A stretch of DNA of 48,720 bases from Cryobacterium algoritolerans (GCF_004402785.1 NZ_SOFP01000048.1:1-48720), one strand, 5' to 3'; positions 8,529 to 16,824 are shown, counted from the stretch's first letter. Notes: a model not told the origin generated them from the sequence alone. Program-made: numbers and translations.

Positions 8529-9124
8529 CGCCAAACCTCCATTTCGCGAATCAGAGTTTTGCGGGCACGAACCAAGAGACCGCGCACAGTCGAGACCGGC
8601 AAGTCGAGTTCCTCGGCGATCTCTGCATAACGGTAGTCCCCGAACTCTTTCAACTCCCAGCATCGTCGCTGATCCTCCGGAAGGGCTGACAAGACTTGGG
8701 AGAGTGCCTCACTACGTGACCGTGCCTCCACTATGTGCGTCGTTGAATGGTTCTCCGATGCAGGCACGTCGACGTCGTCGAGGTTGGAGTGATGCCGCCG
8801 TGCGCGGATTCGATCGATGCTCTTGTGGCTGGCGATGCGCATCAACCAACTTTTTACCAGCGCAGAATCTTTCAAGGTCGATAGCTTCGCCCATGCCGTG
8901 ATGAACGTGTCCTGCACGACATCATCTGCATCGTGGCTGCTGCCCAGGATGCGGGTCGCATAGGCGCGTACCAACGGGCCGTACCGCCGCACAAGCACTT
9001 CGAATGCTCGAACGTCTCCGTCAACGGCGCGGTCCACCAAGGTGCGGTCGTCAGCGTGGGCTAGCAGTGCCCTGCTCTTGCTATCGGGAATGGTTGCCCC
9101 TCGATTCGCTGGGAACTGTCGCAC
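8525..9124 (-). CDS. ECF-type RNA polymerase sigma factor
   Basis: A 199-residue sigma-70 family protein with region 2 (about 25-95: AFEVLVRRYGPLVRAYATRI, DADDVVQDTFITAWAKL, then SWLMRIASHKSIDRIRARR) and region 4 (about 135-190: LPEDQRRCWELKEFGDYRYA, EIAEELDLPVSTVRGLLVRA). Regions 1 and 3 are absent, as in ECF factors. It is transcribed with two Asp23-related genes and divergent from the main Asp23/AmaP operon at 9213. It is therefore likely to drive that operon during envelope or acid/alkaline stress. Confidence 0.93.
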   Translation of the reverse strand: MRQFPANRGATIPDSKSRALLAHADDRTLVDRAVDGDVRAFEVLVRRYGPLVRAYATRILGSSHDADDVVQDTFITAWAKLSTLKDSALVKSWLMRIASHKSIDRIRARRHHSNLDDVDVPASENHSTTHIVEARSRSEALSQVLSALPEDQRRCWELKEFGDYRYAEIAEELDLPVSTVRGLLVRARKTLIREMEVWR

Positions 9125-9212
9125 TGGGTGTGATGAACGCCTCGTGACATACGACTACATAGTAACCATTCAAATGCGCCCTGTTCAGGGGCCACGAACA
9201 AGGAGCCTCCCC

Positions 9213-9650
9213 ATGGCAGATCTCACCACACCTACTCTTTCCACCGCCCCAAACTCCGCCTCGGCGACCCCCGGCCGCGGCAAGACCGTGATCAACGACG
9301 CTGTGGTGGCAAAAATTGCCGGCATTGCAGCCCGTGAAGTCAGTGGTGTGCACGCCCTTGGCGGCGGCGCCGCTCGGGCGCTCGGTGCCATCCGCGATGC
9401 CCTGAACACCTCGGACGTGAGCCAGGGCATCAAAGTGGAGGTTGGAGAAACTCAGGTCGCGGCCGACGTCACCGTTGTCGCGGAGTACCCCGTGGCCCTG
9501 CAGGATGTGGCCGAGCGGGTGCGGTCTGCCGTGATCCGTGCGATCGAAGACCTGATTGGGATGGAGGTCACCGAGGTGAACGTAAACATCACCGACGTGC
9601 ACCTGCCGACCGACGACAAGGACGAGAAGTCCGAGGCTCGGGTTCAGTGA
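9213..9650 (+). CDS. Asp23/Gls24 family envelope stress response protein
   Basis: The 145-residue protein has a ~30-residue polar leader and a complete Asp23 domain: KTVINDAVVAKIAGIAAREV, SGVHALGGG, then VAADVTVVAEYPVALQDVAE and EVNVNITDVHLP. In staphylococci Asp23 coats the inner face of the membrane through AmaP. Start chosen at ATG 9213 because AAGGAG lies upstream. It heads an operon of five genes overlapping by 1-4 bp, opposite an ECF sigma gene; a shared control region of about 90 bp lies between them. Confidence 0.93.
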   Translation: MADLTTPTLSTAPNSASATPGRGKTVINDAVVAKIAGIAAREVSGVHALGGGAARALGAIRDALNTSDVSQGIKVEVGETQVAADVTVVAEYPVALQDVAERVRSAVIRAIEDLIGMEVTEVNVNITDVHLPTDDKDEKSEARVQ

Positions 9651-9841
9651 GCACCTTGGCGAAAACAGGGGCCGTGTTCGGAACCGTGCTTGCTCTGACA
9701 TGGCTGGTCCTTGGCTTTTGGCCATTCGTGTTCGTGGCCGCGGCCATGGCTGTCGGCGCGATCGTCGGGCGCATTATGGACGGAAAACTGAGCGTTGCGA
9801 ACCTGGTTGACGCATTCCGGGGCAAGCGTTCTTCGTCATGA
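9647..9841 (+). CDS. Small DUF2273-like membrane protein
   Basis: A 64-residue protein with one or two hydrophobic helices (TGAVFGTVLALTWLVLGFWP, then FVFVAAAMAVGAIVGRIMDG) and a basic C-terminus. Position between Asp23 genes and the helical hairpin fit DUF2273 proteins, which accompany Asp23 and AmaP in many Gram-positives. The start is GTG at 9647, overlapping the upstream TGA, so it is translationally coupled. Probably a membrane anchor in the stress complex. Confidence 0.78.
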   Translation: MSTLAKTGAVFGTVLALTWLVLGFWPFVFVAAAMAVGAIVGRIMDGKLSVANLVDAFRGKRSSS

Positions 9842-10239
9842 CAACCCTCAGTTCCGCATTAGCGGCCCCTCGTACGCTGTCGCCGGCGGCACTCAAACAC
9901 GGCCGGACCACCGTCTCGACCCGGGCTTTGAATCGGCTTGTGTGCGCGGTCGCGGCGGACGCTCTGGGCGTTGACCCCTCGGCGGTCAGTGCCGCGATCA
10001 CCGACGATCAGGGCAGCCTCGCCCTCACGGTCAGCGCCCCCATCCGAGTCGTTGCGCTCACCCGTGTGAACCGGGATCCCTCCGTCGTGACTCGCACCGG
10101 AGGCACGATTCTGGAGCGAACCGAACACGCCAGACAGCACATTCATTACCGGGTGGGTGAGTTGACCGGTTCTACCCTGTCGCGGGTGACCGTGCGGCTC
10201 ACCGGTGCCGACATTCGACCAGAAAGCCGCGTGCAATGA
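9838..10239 (+). CDS. Asp23/Gls24-related protein
   Basis: A 133-residue soluble protein: TVSTRALNRLVCAVAADALG followed by strands LALTVSAPIRVVAL and SRVTVRLTGADIRPE matches a short, diverged Asp23 domain. It overlaps both neighbours (ATGA at 9838 and at 10236), so all genes of the operon are made in fixed proportion. Likely a structural subunit of the membrane-associated stress layer. Family assignment depends mainly on context and strand pattern. Confidence 0.7.
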   Translation: MTTLSSALAAPRTLSPAALKHGRTTVSTRALNRLVCAVAADALGVDPSAVSAAITDDQGSLALTVSAPIRVVALTRVNRDPSVVTRTGGTILERTEHARQHIHYRVGELTGSTLSRVTVRLTGADIRPESRVQ

Positions 10240-10817
10240 CCAAGTATCGTTCCACCTACCAACGGATCAGCCGTCGCGAGCTTTACTCGCCGCGTTCGGT
10301 TGCAGCGATCACTCTCGCGATCCTGGTCATTTTCGCTTGCCTCTGGCTCATGATCGAGATCGTGTTGAACCTGCTCGGCCAGCCGGGGCTCCTCGCGGCC
10401 CCTGCGGATATGGCGGGCGCGGTTGCGGGCGCCTCCTCTGCACCATCCGTGCTCGTGGGAGGGCTCGGCCTCACCGGCGCCCTCATCGGTCTGCTTCTCC
10501 TTGTCGTGGCCGTCACTCCTGGCCGCCGCTCTCGCCATCTGCTCGAGACCGAACGGACCGCGACGATCGTCGACAACGAGGTGATCGCATCCGCGTTGGC
10601 TCGTGAAGCGGCCCGCGTCGCTGAGTTGGCCCCAGACAACGCGCGTGTCACTGTGACCCCCCATAGCGCCACCGTTCACCTCACTCCTACCTCTGGAACT
10701 GCGATAGATCAGCAGGCGGTGCTCACGGCCGTGCGCGAACAGATTAATGCTTTTGGGTTGCTGCGTTCCCTACACGCGAAGGTCGTTGTTGTCTCCACGG
10801 GGAGGGTGGGCGGATGA
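10236..10817 (+). CDS. DUF6286-like membrane protein of the Asp23 operon
   Basis: The 193-residue protein has two transmembrane helices (about 25-45, SVAAITLAILVIFACLWLMI; and about 72-92, LVGGLGLTGALIGLLLLVVA) and a cytoplasmic C-terminal domain that resembles a degenerate Asp23 fold (NEVIASALAREAARVAELAP; ARVTVTPHSATVHLTP). This organisation, two helices then an Asp23-like tail, is shared with AmaP and DUF6286 proteins. Overlaps both neighbours by ATGA. Probably anchors Asp23 subunits. Confidence 0.75.
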   Translation: MTKYRSTYQRISRRELYSPRSVAAITLAILVIFACLWLMIEIVLNLLGQPGLLAAPADMAGAVAGASSAPSVLVGGLGLTGALIGLLLLVVAVTPGRRSRHLLETERTATIVDNEVIASALAREAARVAELAPDNARVTVTPHSATVHLTPTSGTAIDQQAVLTAVREQINAFGLLRSLHAKVVVVSTGRVGG

Positions 10818-11434
10818 ACTCCACCAATCGCATCCTCAACCGCATCTTCGTTTTCCTGGTCGGACTCCTCGTCCTGACCGGTGGGGCGACCCTGGCCCTG
10901 GTGGCACTTATTCCGCTTGTCCGCGACAGCTGGACGAACACAACTCGTGTCGGCATCGATAGGGCAACCCGGTTGCTTCAGGCCACCCCCTTTCCCGAAT
11001 TTCTGGTCCCGGTCAGCGGCAGCTGGTTATGGTTCATCGCTCTCGCCGCTGGAGCGCTGCTCATCGCGGTGCTGGTCACCTTCAGCCTGCGTCAAGGCCA
11101 CGGCCGCACTAGCCGACTCGTCACGCTGAACGGAAAAACCAGCAGTGGCGCAGTTGTCATCGAGGCGAAAGTGGCCGAGCACGCCATCGAAGAAGCTCTC
11201 ACAATCCGACCGGAACTTGTTGCATCCCACGTTTCCACCTACCGCGTCAAAAACCAGTCAGCACTGAAAGTGGCCATCACTTGCCGCCGAGGAATCTCAC
11301 CACGAGAAGCCAACCAAATTGTCAACGAGGTGCTCTTTTCCTTCGATAATCTTCTCGGCCTACAACTCCCCGCCCTCGTGCAGATCAGCGGCGGCTTCCG
11401 CGCGCGAACGACCAAGGCCACCCGCATCCGCTAA
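10814..11434 (+). CDS. amaP: AmaP-like alkaline shock membrane anchor
   Basis: The 206-residue protein has two membrane helices (about 8-35 and 70-92) followed by a cytoplasmic domain (KTSSGAVVIEAKVAEHAIEE; ALTIRPELVASHVSTYRV; LKVAITCRRGISPREANQ) related to Asp23. This is the topology of AmaP, the anchor that recruits Asp23 to the membrane. It closes the overlapping operon begun at 9213. The symbol rests on architecture and position, not strong sequence identity. Confidence 0.72.
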   Translation: MNSTNRILNRIFVFLVGLLVLTGGATLALVALIPLVRDSWTNTTRVGIDRATRLLQATPFPEFLVPVSGSWLWFIALAAGALLIAVLVTFSLRQGHGRTSRLVTLNGKTSSGAVVIEAKVAEHAIEEALTIRPELVASHVSTYRVKNQSALKVAITCRRGISPREANQIVNEVLFSFDNLLGLQLPALVQISGGFRARTTKATRIR

Positions 11435-11525
11435 TAACTCACCGGCTCATAGAAGTCATCTGGCTGCGGTCAACCGTGCTATCTCAACCGGCAACATCCA
11501 CCGATTTTTGATAGGGAGTCACGAC

Positions 11526-12443
11526 TTGACGAACCACAACGACAACCCGGGGACCAAGTACATCACCGGCGGTTACCCCAAACAGAAACAGAGTCAACCC
11601 AGCCTGACCGAGGCAACTAAGTCCCACCCGGATCGTGGGGAAGACACCTACCATGGCGCCGGCAAGCTCCTCGGGAAACGGGCACTCATCACCGGCGGCG
11701 ACTCCGGCATCGGCCGGGCCGTGGCCATCGCCTACGCCAAAGATGGTGCCGATATTGCGATCTCCTACCTGCCTAACGAACAGACGGATGCCGAATTCAC
11801 GGCAGAACAAATCCGGGCCGCCGGCCGCACCGTCTTGCTCATACCGGGCGACATTCGCGAGGAAACTTATTGCGTCGACCTCGTAACGGACACCGTGGCA
11901 ACCCTCGGCGGCTTGGATATCCTGGTGCTCAACGCCGCCTACCAAAAAAACCGGACCGGTTCAGAAAACCTGTCCCGGGCAAAGTTCGACCGGGTATTTA
12001 AAACCAATCTTTATGCGACTCTGTGGATCGCGCACACCGCCATCCCGCACCTCCGGCCGGGAGCATCAATCATCTCCACGTCATCAATCCCGGCATCGGG
12101 CCCCGCACAGGCGTTGATCGACTACGCCATGACCAAAGCCGCTCTCGTCGCGTTCACGCAAGCGCTCGCCCAACAATTAGGCCCAGCCGGGGTGCGGGTT
12201 AACGCAGTCGCGCCCGGGCCATCCTGGGCGCCGCTTAGCCCCGCAGCTTCATGGTCGGACACGCTGTCCTCCTTCGGTCAGGAGACCGCGCTCGGCCCGG
12301 CAGTACAACCAGCCGAACTCGCCGCCGCCTACGTTTTTTTAGCCTCACCCGAAGCGTCCTACATTTCAGGTGCCGTAGTGCCCATCTCGTTTGAGTGCGT
12401 CAGCCCACACCTGATCGCCCCAGTCATCAGTGTCCAGAAGTAG
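11526..12443 (+). CDS. SDR family oxidoreductase (general stress type)
   Basis: A 305-residue short-chain dehydrogenase. The N-terminal ~45 residues are polar (GTKYITGGYPKQKQSQPS), as in general-stress SDRs of the YhdF/YhxD type. The cofactor motif TGGDSGIGRAV is near residue 55, a second-strand NAA motif is LNAAYQ, and the catalytic set is Ser in ISTSSIPASG and YAMTK. Start taken as TTG 11526, preceded by GGGAG at a 7-base spacing; the frame extends upstream into amaP but without start signals. Substrate unknown; the neighbourhood suggests a stress role. Confidence 0.88.
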   Translation: MTNHNDNPGTKYITGGYPKQKQSQPSLTEATKSHPDRGEDTYHGAGKLLGKRALITGGDSGIGRAVAIAYAKDGADIAISYLPNEQTDAEFTAEQIRAAGRTVLLIPGDIREETYCVDLVTDTVATLGGLDILVLNAAYQKNRTGSENLSRAKFDRVFKTNLYATLWIAHTAIPHLRPGASIISTSSIPASGPAQALIDYAMTKAALVAFTQALAQQLGPAGVRVNAVAPGPSWAPLSPAASWSDTLSSFGQETALGPAVQPAELAAAYVFLASPEASYISGAVVPISFECVSPHLIAPVISVQK

Positions 12444-12468
12444 GTGATCACCATTTTTTAGGAGCGAC

Positions 12469-12732
12469 ATGCGTAATGACCACGTTCTCCATCAGGTCGC
12501 CGCGGTGGCACCGGCCTCACGGACTGCGCCGATGTGCGCAAGCGCGGCAGCGGGCGTTGAGGACGCACCGGCCGGCCTCGAAGCCGTGCGCGCGGCCGGC
12601 TGTGCCACCATCGGCGTCGAAGGAACCCATGACGCAGCCGACCTGGACGCCGATCTCGTCGTGGCCAGCCTGGACAAGTTGCGCATCGTCGTGCAGCACG
12701 ACGGCGTCAAGTTCGAACTGCTTCCCGAGTAA
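12469..12732 (+). pseudogene. C-terminal fragment of a HAD-family phosphatase
   Basis: The 87-residue frame has a good AGGAG before ATG 12469, but only its second half is recognisable: VEDAPAGLEAVRAAGCATIG, VEGTHDAADLDADLVVASLD and LRIVV match the end of beta-phosphoglucomutase-like HAD hydrolases (motif IV Asp in VEDA). The catalytic DxD motif I, the cap and the Lys motif are missing, and the first ~28 residues are unrelated. It is a truncated gene that may still be translated. Confidence 0.6.
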
Positions 12733-12852
12733 CGCCAGCCAATACCTAGAACACCTTCAGATCGACATGCGAGCGGTGCACGAACGAGCGCGGTTGTTTG
12801 ACGTTCAGTTCGGAAGACAGTCGACGCATCCCTGTATATCCATCGAGGGCGT

Positions 12853-12887
12853 GGCACTGCCCGCCATCTTGTGCCAGACGGGCAGTG
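12853..12887 (+). promoter_or_regulatory. Overlapping alternative hairpins
   Basis: CACTGCCCG (12855-12863) pairs with CGGGCAGTG (12879-12887), a perfect 9-bp stem. TGGCAC (12853-12858) can instead pair with GTGCCA (12871-12876). The two stems share bases and cannot form together. They lie in the 304-bp gap before the dehydrogenase at 13037. No T-tract follows; the remainder of the gap shows no gene. Confidence 0.4.
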
Positions 12888-13036
12888 GCGGGTCATGTGC
12901 GATCGTGATAAACATGAGATATGCACATTTTCTGCGCAGCTTGAGACTCTGCTCGGATATTCATCCTTAGAACACCTCCGAAAGTGAAGACGGAACTTAC
13001 GTTTTTCGCGATCAAAAATTCAGGGAGTGAAAAGAA

Positions 13037-14179
13037 ATGAAAGCAGTCGTCTACAAAGGCCCCAACGAGGTCAACGTTGAAGAAGTTCCCGATGCCAAGA
13101 TCGAACGCCCCACTGACGTTCTCGTACGCATCACGGCCACAAACATTTGCGGTTCAGATCTACACATGTATGAGGGACGCACCGATTTCGAGGTTGGACG
13201 CACGTTCGGTCACGAAAACATGGGCGAGGTCATCGAGGTCGGTAACGGCGTCGACAAGGTAAAGGTCGGCGAACTCGTCGTGCTGCCATTCAATATTTCT
13301 TGCGGGTTCTGTAAGAACTGTGAGCGCGGTTTCACTAATTACTGCATGACAACTCAGCCAGACCCGGTTGGCGCGGGAGCAGCCTACGGCTTCGCTGGAA
13401 TGGGCCCGTATCCCGGCGGGCAGGCCCAAATGCTGCGCGTGCCCTACGGCGACAACAACTGTTTGCGCTTGGGAGAAGATGCCATCGAAAAGCAAAACGA
13501 CTACGTGATGCTCTCGGACATCTTCCCTACCGGCTACCACGCTACCGAGATGGCCGGCGTGATCCCCGGTGACACCGTCGTGATCTACGGAGCCGGTCCA
13601 GTCGGGCTGATGGCCGCCCTGTCTGCCACGATCAAGGGCGCAAGCAAAGTCTGGGTCGTGGACCGCCGCCCGGACCGGCTGGCCCTTGCCGAACAGATCG
13701 GTGCGATCGCCATTGATGACTCGAAAACGGACCCGGTGCAGTTCGTGCTGGACCAGACCAAGGGTATCGGCGCAGACCGGGGATGTGAATGCGTGGGTTA
13801 CCAAGCCCACGATCCCCAGGGCACCGAAGACCCCGCGATGACGCTGAATCAGCTCATCCAGTCCGTGCGCATCACCGGAGGAATCGGCGTTGTTGGTGTC
13901 TTCCTGCCGGCAGATCCCGGCGGCTTCGACGAGAACGCCAAGCAGGGCAAGCTTGCCATCGACTATGGCCTGCAGTGGCTCAAGGGCCAAAATGTTGGCA
14001 GTGGCCAATGCCCGGTGAAGAAGTACAACCGGCAATTGCGCGACTTGATCGCCGTGGGCAAGGCCAAGCCATCCTGGATCGTTTCCCACGAGATCCCCCT
14101 CAGCAAAGCCGCCGACGCCTATAAAAACTTCGACGAACGCACCAACGGGTGGACAAAAGTCATCCTCAAGCCCGAATAG
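13037..14179 (+). CDS. Zinc-dependent formaldehyde/alcohol dehydrogenase (glutathione-independent type)
   Basis: The 380-residue medium-chain dehydrogenase has catalytic zinc ligands Cys38 (NICGSDLH) and His59-Glu60 (GHENMGEV), the structural zinc cysteines 89, 92, 95 and 103 (ISCGFCKNCERGFTNYC), and an NAD-binding VVIYGAGPVGLMAA near residue 183. The long insert near AAYGFAGMGPYPGGQAQ and overall length match glutathione-independent formaldehyde dehydrogenases rather than simple alcohol dehydrogenases. AGGGAG precedes the ATG. It stands alone, with a GC-rich hairpin at 14205 beyond its stop. Likely role: NAD-dependent aldehyde dismutation or detoxification. Confidence 0.92.
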   Translation: MKAVVYKGPNEVNVEEVPDAKIERPTDVLVRITATNICGSDLHMYEGRTDFEVGRTFGHENMGEVIEVGNGVDKVKVGELVVLPFNISCGFCKNCERGFTNYCMTTQPDPVGAGAAYGFAGMGPYPGGQAQMLRVPYGDNNCLRLGEDAIEKQNDYVMLSDIFPTGYHATEMAGVIPGDTVVIYGAGPVGLMAALSATIKGASKVWVVDRRPDRLALAEQIGAIAIDDSKTDPVQFVLDQTKGIGADRGCECVGYQAHDPQGTEDPAMTLNQLIQSVRITGGIGVVGVFLPADPGGFDENAKQGKLAIDYGLQWLKGQNVGSGQCPVKKYNRQLRDLIAVGKAKPSWIVSHEIPLSKAADAYKNFDERTNGWTKVILKPE

Positions 14180-14204
14180 GCCAAAGCCTCACCAGCCCGG
14201 TCAA

Positions 14205-14220
14205 CGCCGCCCTCGCGGCG
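14205..14220 (+). terminator. Short GC-rich hairpin after the dehydrogenase
   Basis: CGCCGC (14205-14210), loop CCTC, GCGGCG (14215-14220). It sits 25 bp past the stop at 14179 but lacks a T-tract, so termination would be weak or Rho-assisted. Confidence 0.35.
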
Positions 14221-14224
14221 CAAG

Positions 14225-14565
14225 TCACAACAACACACGACAGCGAGAAACGAGCCCGCAAAGTTTCCCGTTCTGCCTAGCGTGTAAAACACGAGAGGAG
14301 ACAGTGACTCGGTCCCCGGTTGTGGTTCGGAGGTCGCGGATGCGGGTGTGCTCCGTTTCGTAGTAGCCGGGTTCGCGCTCGAGCACGGTGAAGCCGTGCT
14401 CGACCATCTCGGCGGTGGTCCCGGCAAGGATGCGGGTTTGGGTACGGTCGTCGCGGGCGCGCTGGACCGCGTGGTCGAACTGGCCCGGGTCGGTGGTGGC
14501 GGTCTCGATCAACTCGGCCACGACCTTTTTTTCCTTCCGGCAAAAGAGATCGATTGAGAGCGGTA
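14225..14565 (-). pseudogene. parB-like fragment of a plasmid/ICE partition gene
   Basis: From about 14540 the minus-strand frame reads RKEKKVVAELIETATTDPGQ, FDHAVQRARDDRTQTRILAG, TTAEMVEHGFTVLEREPGYY, then ETEHTRIRDLRTTTGDRVT. This resembles the middle of ParB-like proteins of actinobacterial conjugative elements (repeat of TTDPGQFDHA and GY-x-L segments). The N-terminal ParB nuclease-fold domain is missing; a 21-bp inverted-repeat element (14566-14640) sits just upstream in its place. The C-terminal ~25 residues also look out of frame. The partition gene is therefore broken. Confidence 0.6.
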
Positions 14566-14640
14566 GGCCCGGAGTGCCCCGTTTCATGAGCGAAATAAAG
14601 GAGCTCACGACCGCGCCTGTGAAACCGGGCACTCCGGGCC
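14566..14640. repeat. 75-bp element with 21-bp inverted repeats (MITE-like)
   Basis: The arm at 14566-14586 (starting GGCCCGGAGTGCC) is the reverse complement of 14620-14640 (ending GGCACTCCGGGCC) with a single mismatch over 21 bp. The 33-bp centre contains a further TGAGC/GCTCA stem (14587-14591, 14603-14607). It carries no gene and directly abuts the truncated parB frame. No target-site duplication is obvious. It may be a MITE, abutting ends of a lost IS, or a strong hairpin. Confidence 0.7.
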
Positions 14641-14742
14641 GGGAACGAACTACGATCGGCTGCCGGCAAGAAAAAACAGGGCTAGGACGGTGCCGCGCAG
14701 CGGCTCCAGGGGCCGGAACGGCCTATCCCATCTTTGGACGAA

Positions 14743-16704
14743 TCAGGCGATGGCCAGCTGCCACCGGCTCGTGGGGGAGAGTACCCCGGCGTTGACGTAG
14801 TAGCGGGCCTCCCGGTGGTTGGCGCGTCCGTCACTTCCGCGCGGATAGCGCGGCCACACCCGTTCACCGGACGCTGCCGCGTCAAATAGTGGCCGGCTCG
14901 ATACGTGGGGACGCCGTGGGCGTTCCCTCGGGATGCTACTCATCGTGGACTGTTCGGCCAGCCACCACGCCCACACCTCACGCTCACACTGATACGCCTC
15001 CATCCTGGCTTCTAACGTGCCCGCTAATCGAAGCACCCGAGCCGCGACATCTCGAAGATCCCGCCTGGCCCGGGCCCACCCACCAGCGTGTTTGACCAGG
15101 AGGCGAGAACGCCGCAACCGACTAAAGATCACCGTGGTGTGCCGGACCGTCACCCCCAGCAACCGGGCAGCAGACTCGACCGTGAGCGACGCGTGCTCGC
15201 GCAGCAACGCGTAGAGCCTCCCCGCGAGGTGACCCAGGCCTTTCCGGGTGAAGAGGTCATGGAGCTGGTCAGTGAGCTGATCCTCGATCCGGCGCACGAG
15301 CGCGGCCCTCAGCGTGAAGAGTTCGGTAGGGGGGCGGGGGTTATTAAATGGTTGTGACCGGACTGACCTAGACCCTGTGGAAAACTCCGAGGCTAGGGAC
15401 CATTCGGTGGCGTTGACGCCGTCATGGGAGTGGACCTGGTCAATGTATCCCGCAGTCTGGAGGGCGCGGAGGGCGTCCGCTGCGGTCGTCCGGCCCAGGC
15501 CCACCATCAGGCCCAAGTCCCGGATGGAGGCTGCGACGACGCGCTTGCCGGTCTGCAAGCTCAGGTAGGCCAGGGCGGTGAGGATGCTCCGCTGGGAGAC
15601 GGCGGCCTCAGTCTGGCCCCACCGGCCCGGGCTGACCCGGAGCCGGGTCAACAGGTCATCGACATCCGAGACGATGACCTGGAGTTCGGCCAGGTCAGCC
15701 GGCTCCCGGACAACGGGCAGGGGGCGCTGCAGGGCCGAGTACTGCTGGGCCTTGGCCCACTGCCTAGCCAACCGTTCGGCCGCCTCACCCGCAGAGCGGG
15801 GGCGGCGGGTGCCACGGCCGCTGTTCTTCGTCCGGAAATGCTCCATCCCCGGGGCGCTCTGCGCGGCCCGCTGAACATCAGGAAAATCCCAGCCGGCGCT
15901 AGCCGCCGCCAACAAGCACATGAACCCCGTCCAGGACGGGTTCTCCCCGCCCCCGACAGTGGCCATATGAGCCTGGCCCCACCGGCTCAACCCCCGATGC
16001 GCCCGGTGGGACGCATCGACCGGTCCCGACGGGCGGGAATCCTCCGGCCGGGCCGCCGGAACACGCTCACCCAAGACGCCTGCGAGGCGCTCCAAATCAC
16101 CCGTGGTGGTGGTCGGCTCGGCGAGCGTGGCGACACTGCCCCGGAGAACAATCGAGCTGCTGCCATCACGGTGCGGAGCCCCCGGCGGACGAGCAGCGCC
16201 CTCCCGGACATTCAAGAGCATCCCGTGGTCCAGGCTCCGATACGTCGCATGAGCGGCGTGCGCGACCGCAGCCACCACCCCGGCCGGGGCGCCGCCGGCG
16301 AGGCCGACCCAGACGTGCCGGCCACCACCAGACGAGGACTGACAAACCACATGCGGGACAGCCAAATCATCCAACACAGTGGAGAGAGCGTCGCAGTCAT
16401 CGACGGCTCGCTCAACGGCGTCATCGCCGCCTTTAGCGTCGAAGTCAAAGCACAACAACTGAAACAACTGGTCGTCATCAGCCAGGCGAACACACCACGG
16501 CGTTGTCGGTTCGACCGGACCCAACCGGAACAAACGCGGGTACTGATTCATGTGCAACAGACCATCAGCCTCACGCACCATCACCCGCACCTCAGCCCGA
16601 GGACTAATCCGGCGCGTCAAGGCCCAAGGGGTCCACACATTCGTAGACACGCCGTGCACCAATACGGGTGCATAAAGCGTCGCGTGCGCTATGCTCTGGG
16701 ACAT
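14743..16704 (-). CDS. AEP-type primase / replication protein with winged-helix C-terminal region
   Basis: The 653-residue protein has an N-terminal archaeo-eukaryotic primase-like core: LLCFDFDAK with acidic pair near residues 87-89, then SSSGGGRHVWVGL with the His near 130, matching the metal-binding hhhDhD and nucleotide-binding sxH motifs. The third motif may be the GSSSIVLRGS stretch. The middle contains SILTALAYLSLQTGKRVVAA then IRDLGLMVGLGRTTAADALR, a winged-helix DNA-binding unit; a second lies at LTVESAARLLGVTVRHTTVI. Such fusions initiate plasmid or ICE replication. GGAGG precedes ATG 16704. It lies next to the parB remnant, fitting a former replication-partition module. No helicase domain is seen. 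Confidence 0.75.
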   Translation of the reverse strand: MSQSIAHATLYAPVLVHGVSTNVWTPWALTRRISPRAEVRVMVREADGLLHMNQYPRLFRLGPVEPTTPWCVRLADDDQLFQLLCFDFDAKGGDDAVERAVDDCDALSTVLDDLAVPHVVCQSSSGGGRHVWVGLAGGAPAGVVAAVAHAAHATYRSLDHGMLLNVREGAARPPGAPHRDGSSSIVLRGSVATLAEPTTTTGDLERLAGVLGERVPAARPEDSRPSGPVDASHRAHRGLSRWGQAHMATVGGGENPSWTGFMCLLAAASAGWDFPDVQRAAQSAPGMEHFRTKNSGRGTRRPRSAGEAAERLARQWAKAQQYSALQRPLPVVREPADLAELQVIVSDVDDLLTRLRVSPGRWGQTEAAVSQRSILTALAYLSLQTGKRVVAASIRDLGLMVGLGRTTAADALRALQTAGYIDQVHSHDGVNATEWSLASEFSTGSRSVRSQPFNNPRPPTELFTLRAALVRRIEDQLTDQLHDLFTRKGLGHLAGRLYALLREHASLTVESAARLLGVTVRHTTVIFSRLRRSRLLVKHAGGWARARRDLRDVAARVLRLAGTLEARMEAYQCEREVWAWWLAEQSTMSSIPRERPRRPHVSSRPLFDAAASGERVWPRYPRGSDGRANHREARYYVNAGVLSPTSRWQLAIA

Positions 16705-16791
16705 AGAGAAACCTCCCGTGAGGGCTCTTGATCTGGATTAGCTCTAACCTCGTTGCCGGGAAGCTTGAGGGGTTTGAGCTACGAAACTTGC

Positions 16792-16821
16792 AAAGCCCGT
16801 CGTGAAAGCGACGGGCTTTTT
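16792..16821. terminator. Strong intrinsic terminator
   Basis: An 11-bp perfect stem AAAGCCCGTCG (16792-16802) and CGACGGGCTTT (16809-16819) with a 6-base loop and T-runs on both strands. It separates the RHH gene (ending at 16825) from the replication gene, and should work in both directions. Confidence 0.85.
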
Positions 16822-16824
16822 CGT

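Noticed and set aside
8446..8901. Plus-strand frame of 151 codons across the sigma gene
   Set aside because: Overlaps the ECF sigma and Asp23 genes on the other strand, no start signal, no family.
9125..9212. GTGACA (9144) with CATAGT (9158) as an ECF promoter for the Asp23 operon
   Set aside because: The spacing is only 8 bp, too short for a -35/-10 pair; a promoter must be here but I could not place it reliably.
15424..16731. Long plus-strand open frame (435 codons) opposite the replication gene
   Set aside because: It is a GC-rich mirror of the primase gene; composition is Arg/Gly/Pro-rich without motifs, while the minus strand has primase and winged-helix motifs and a good ribosome site.
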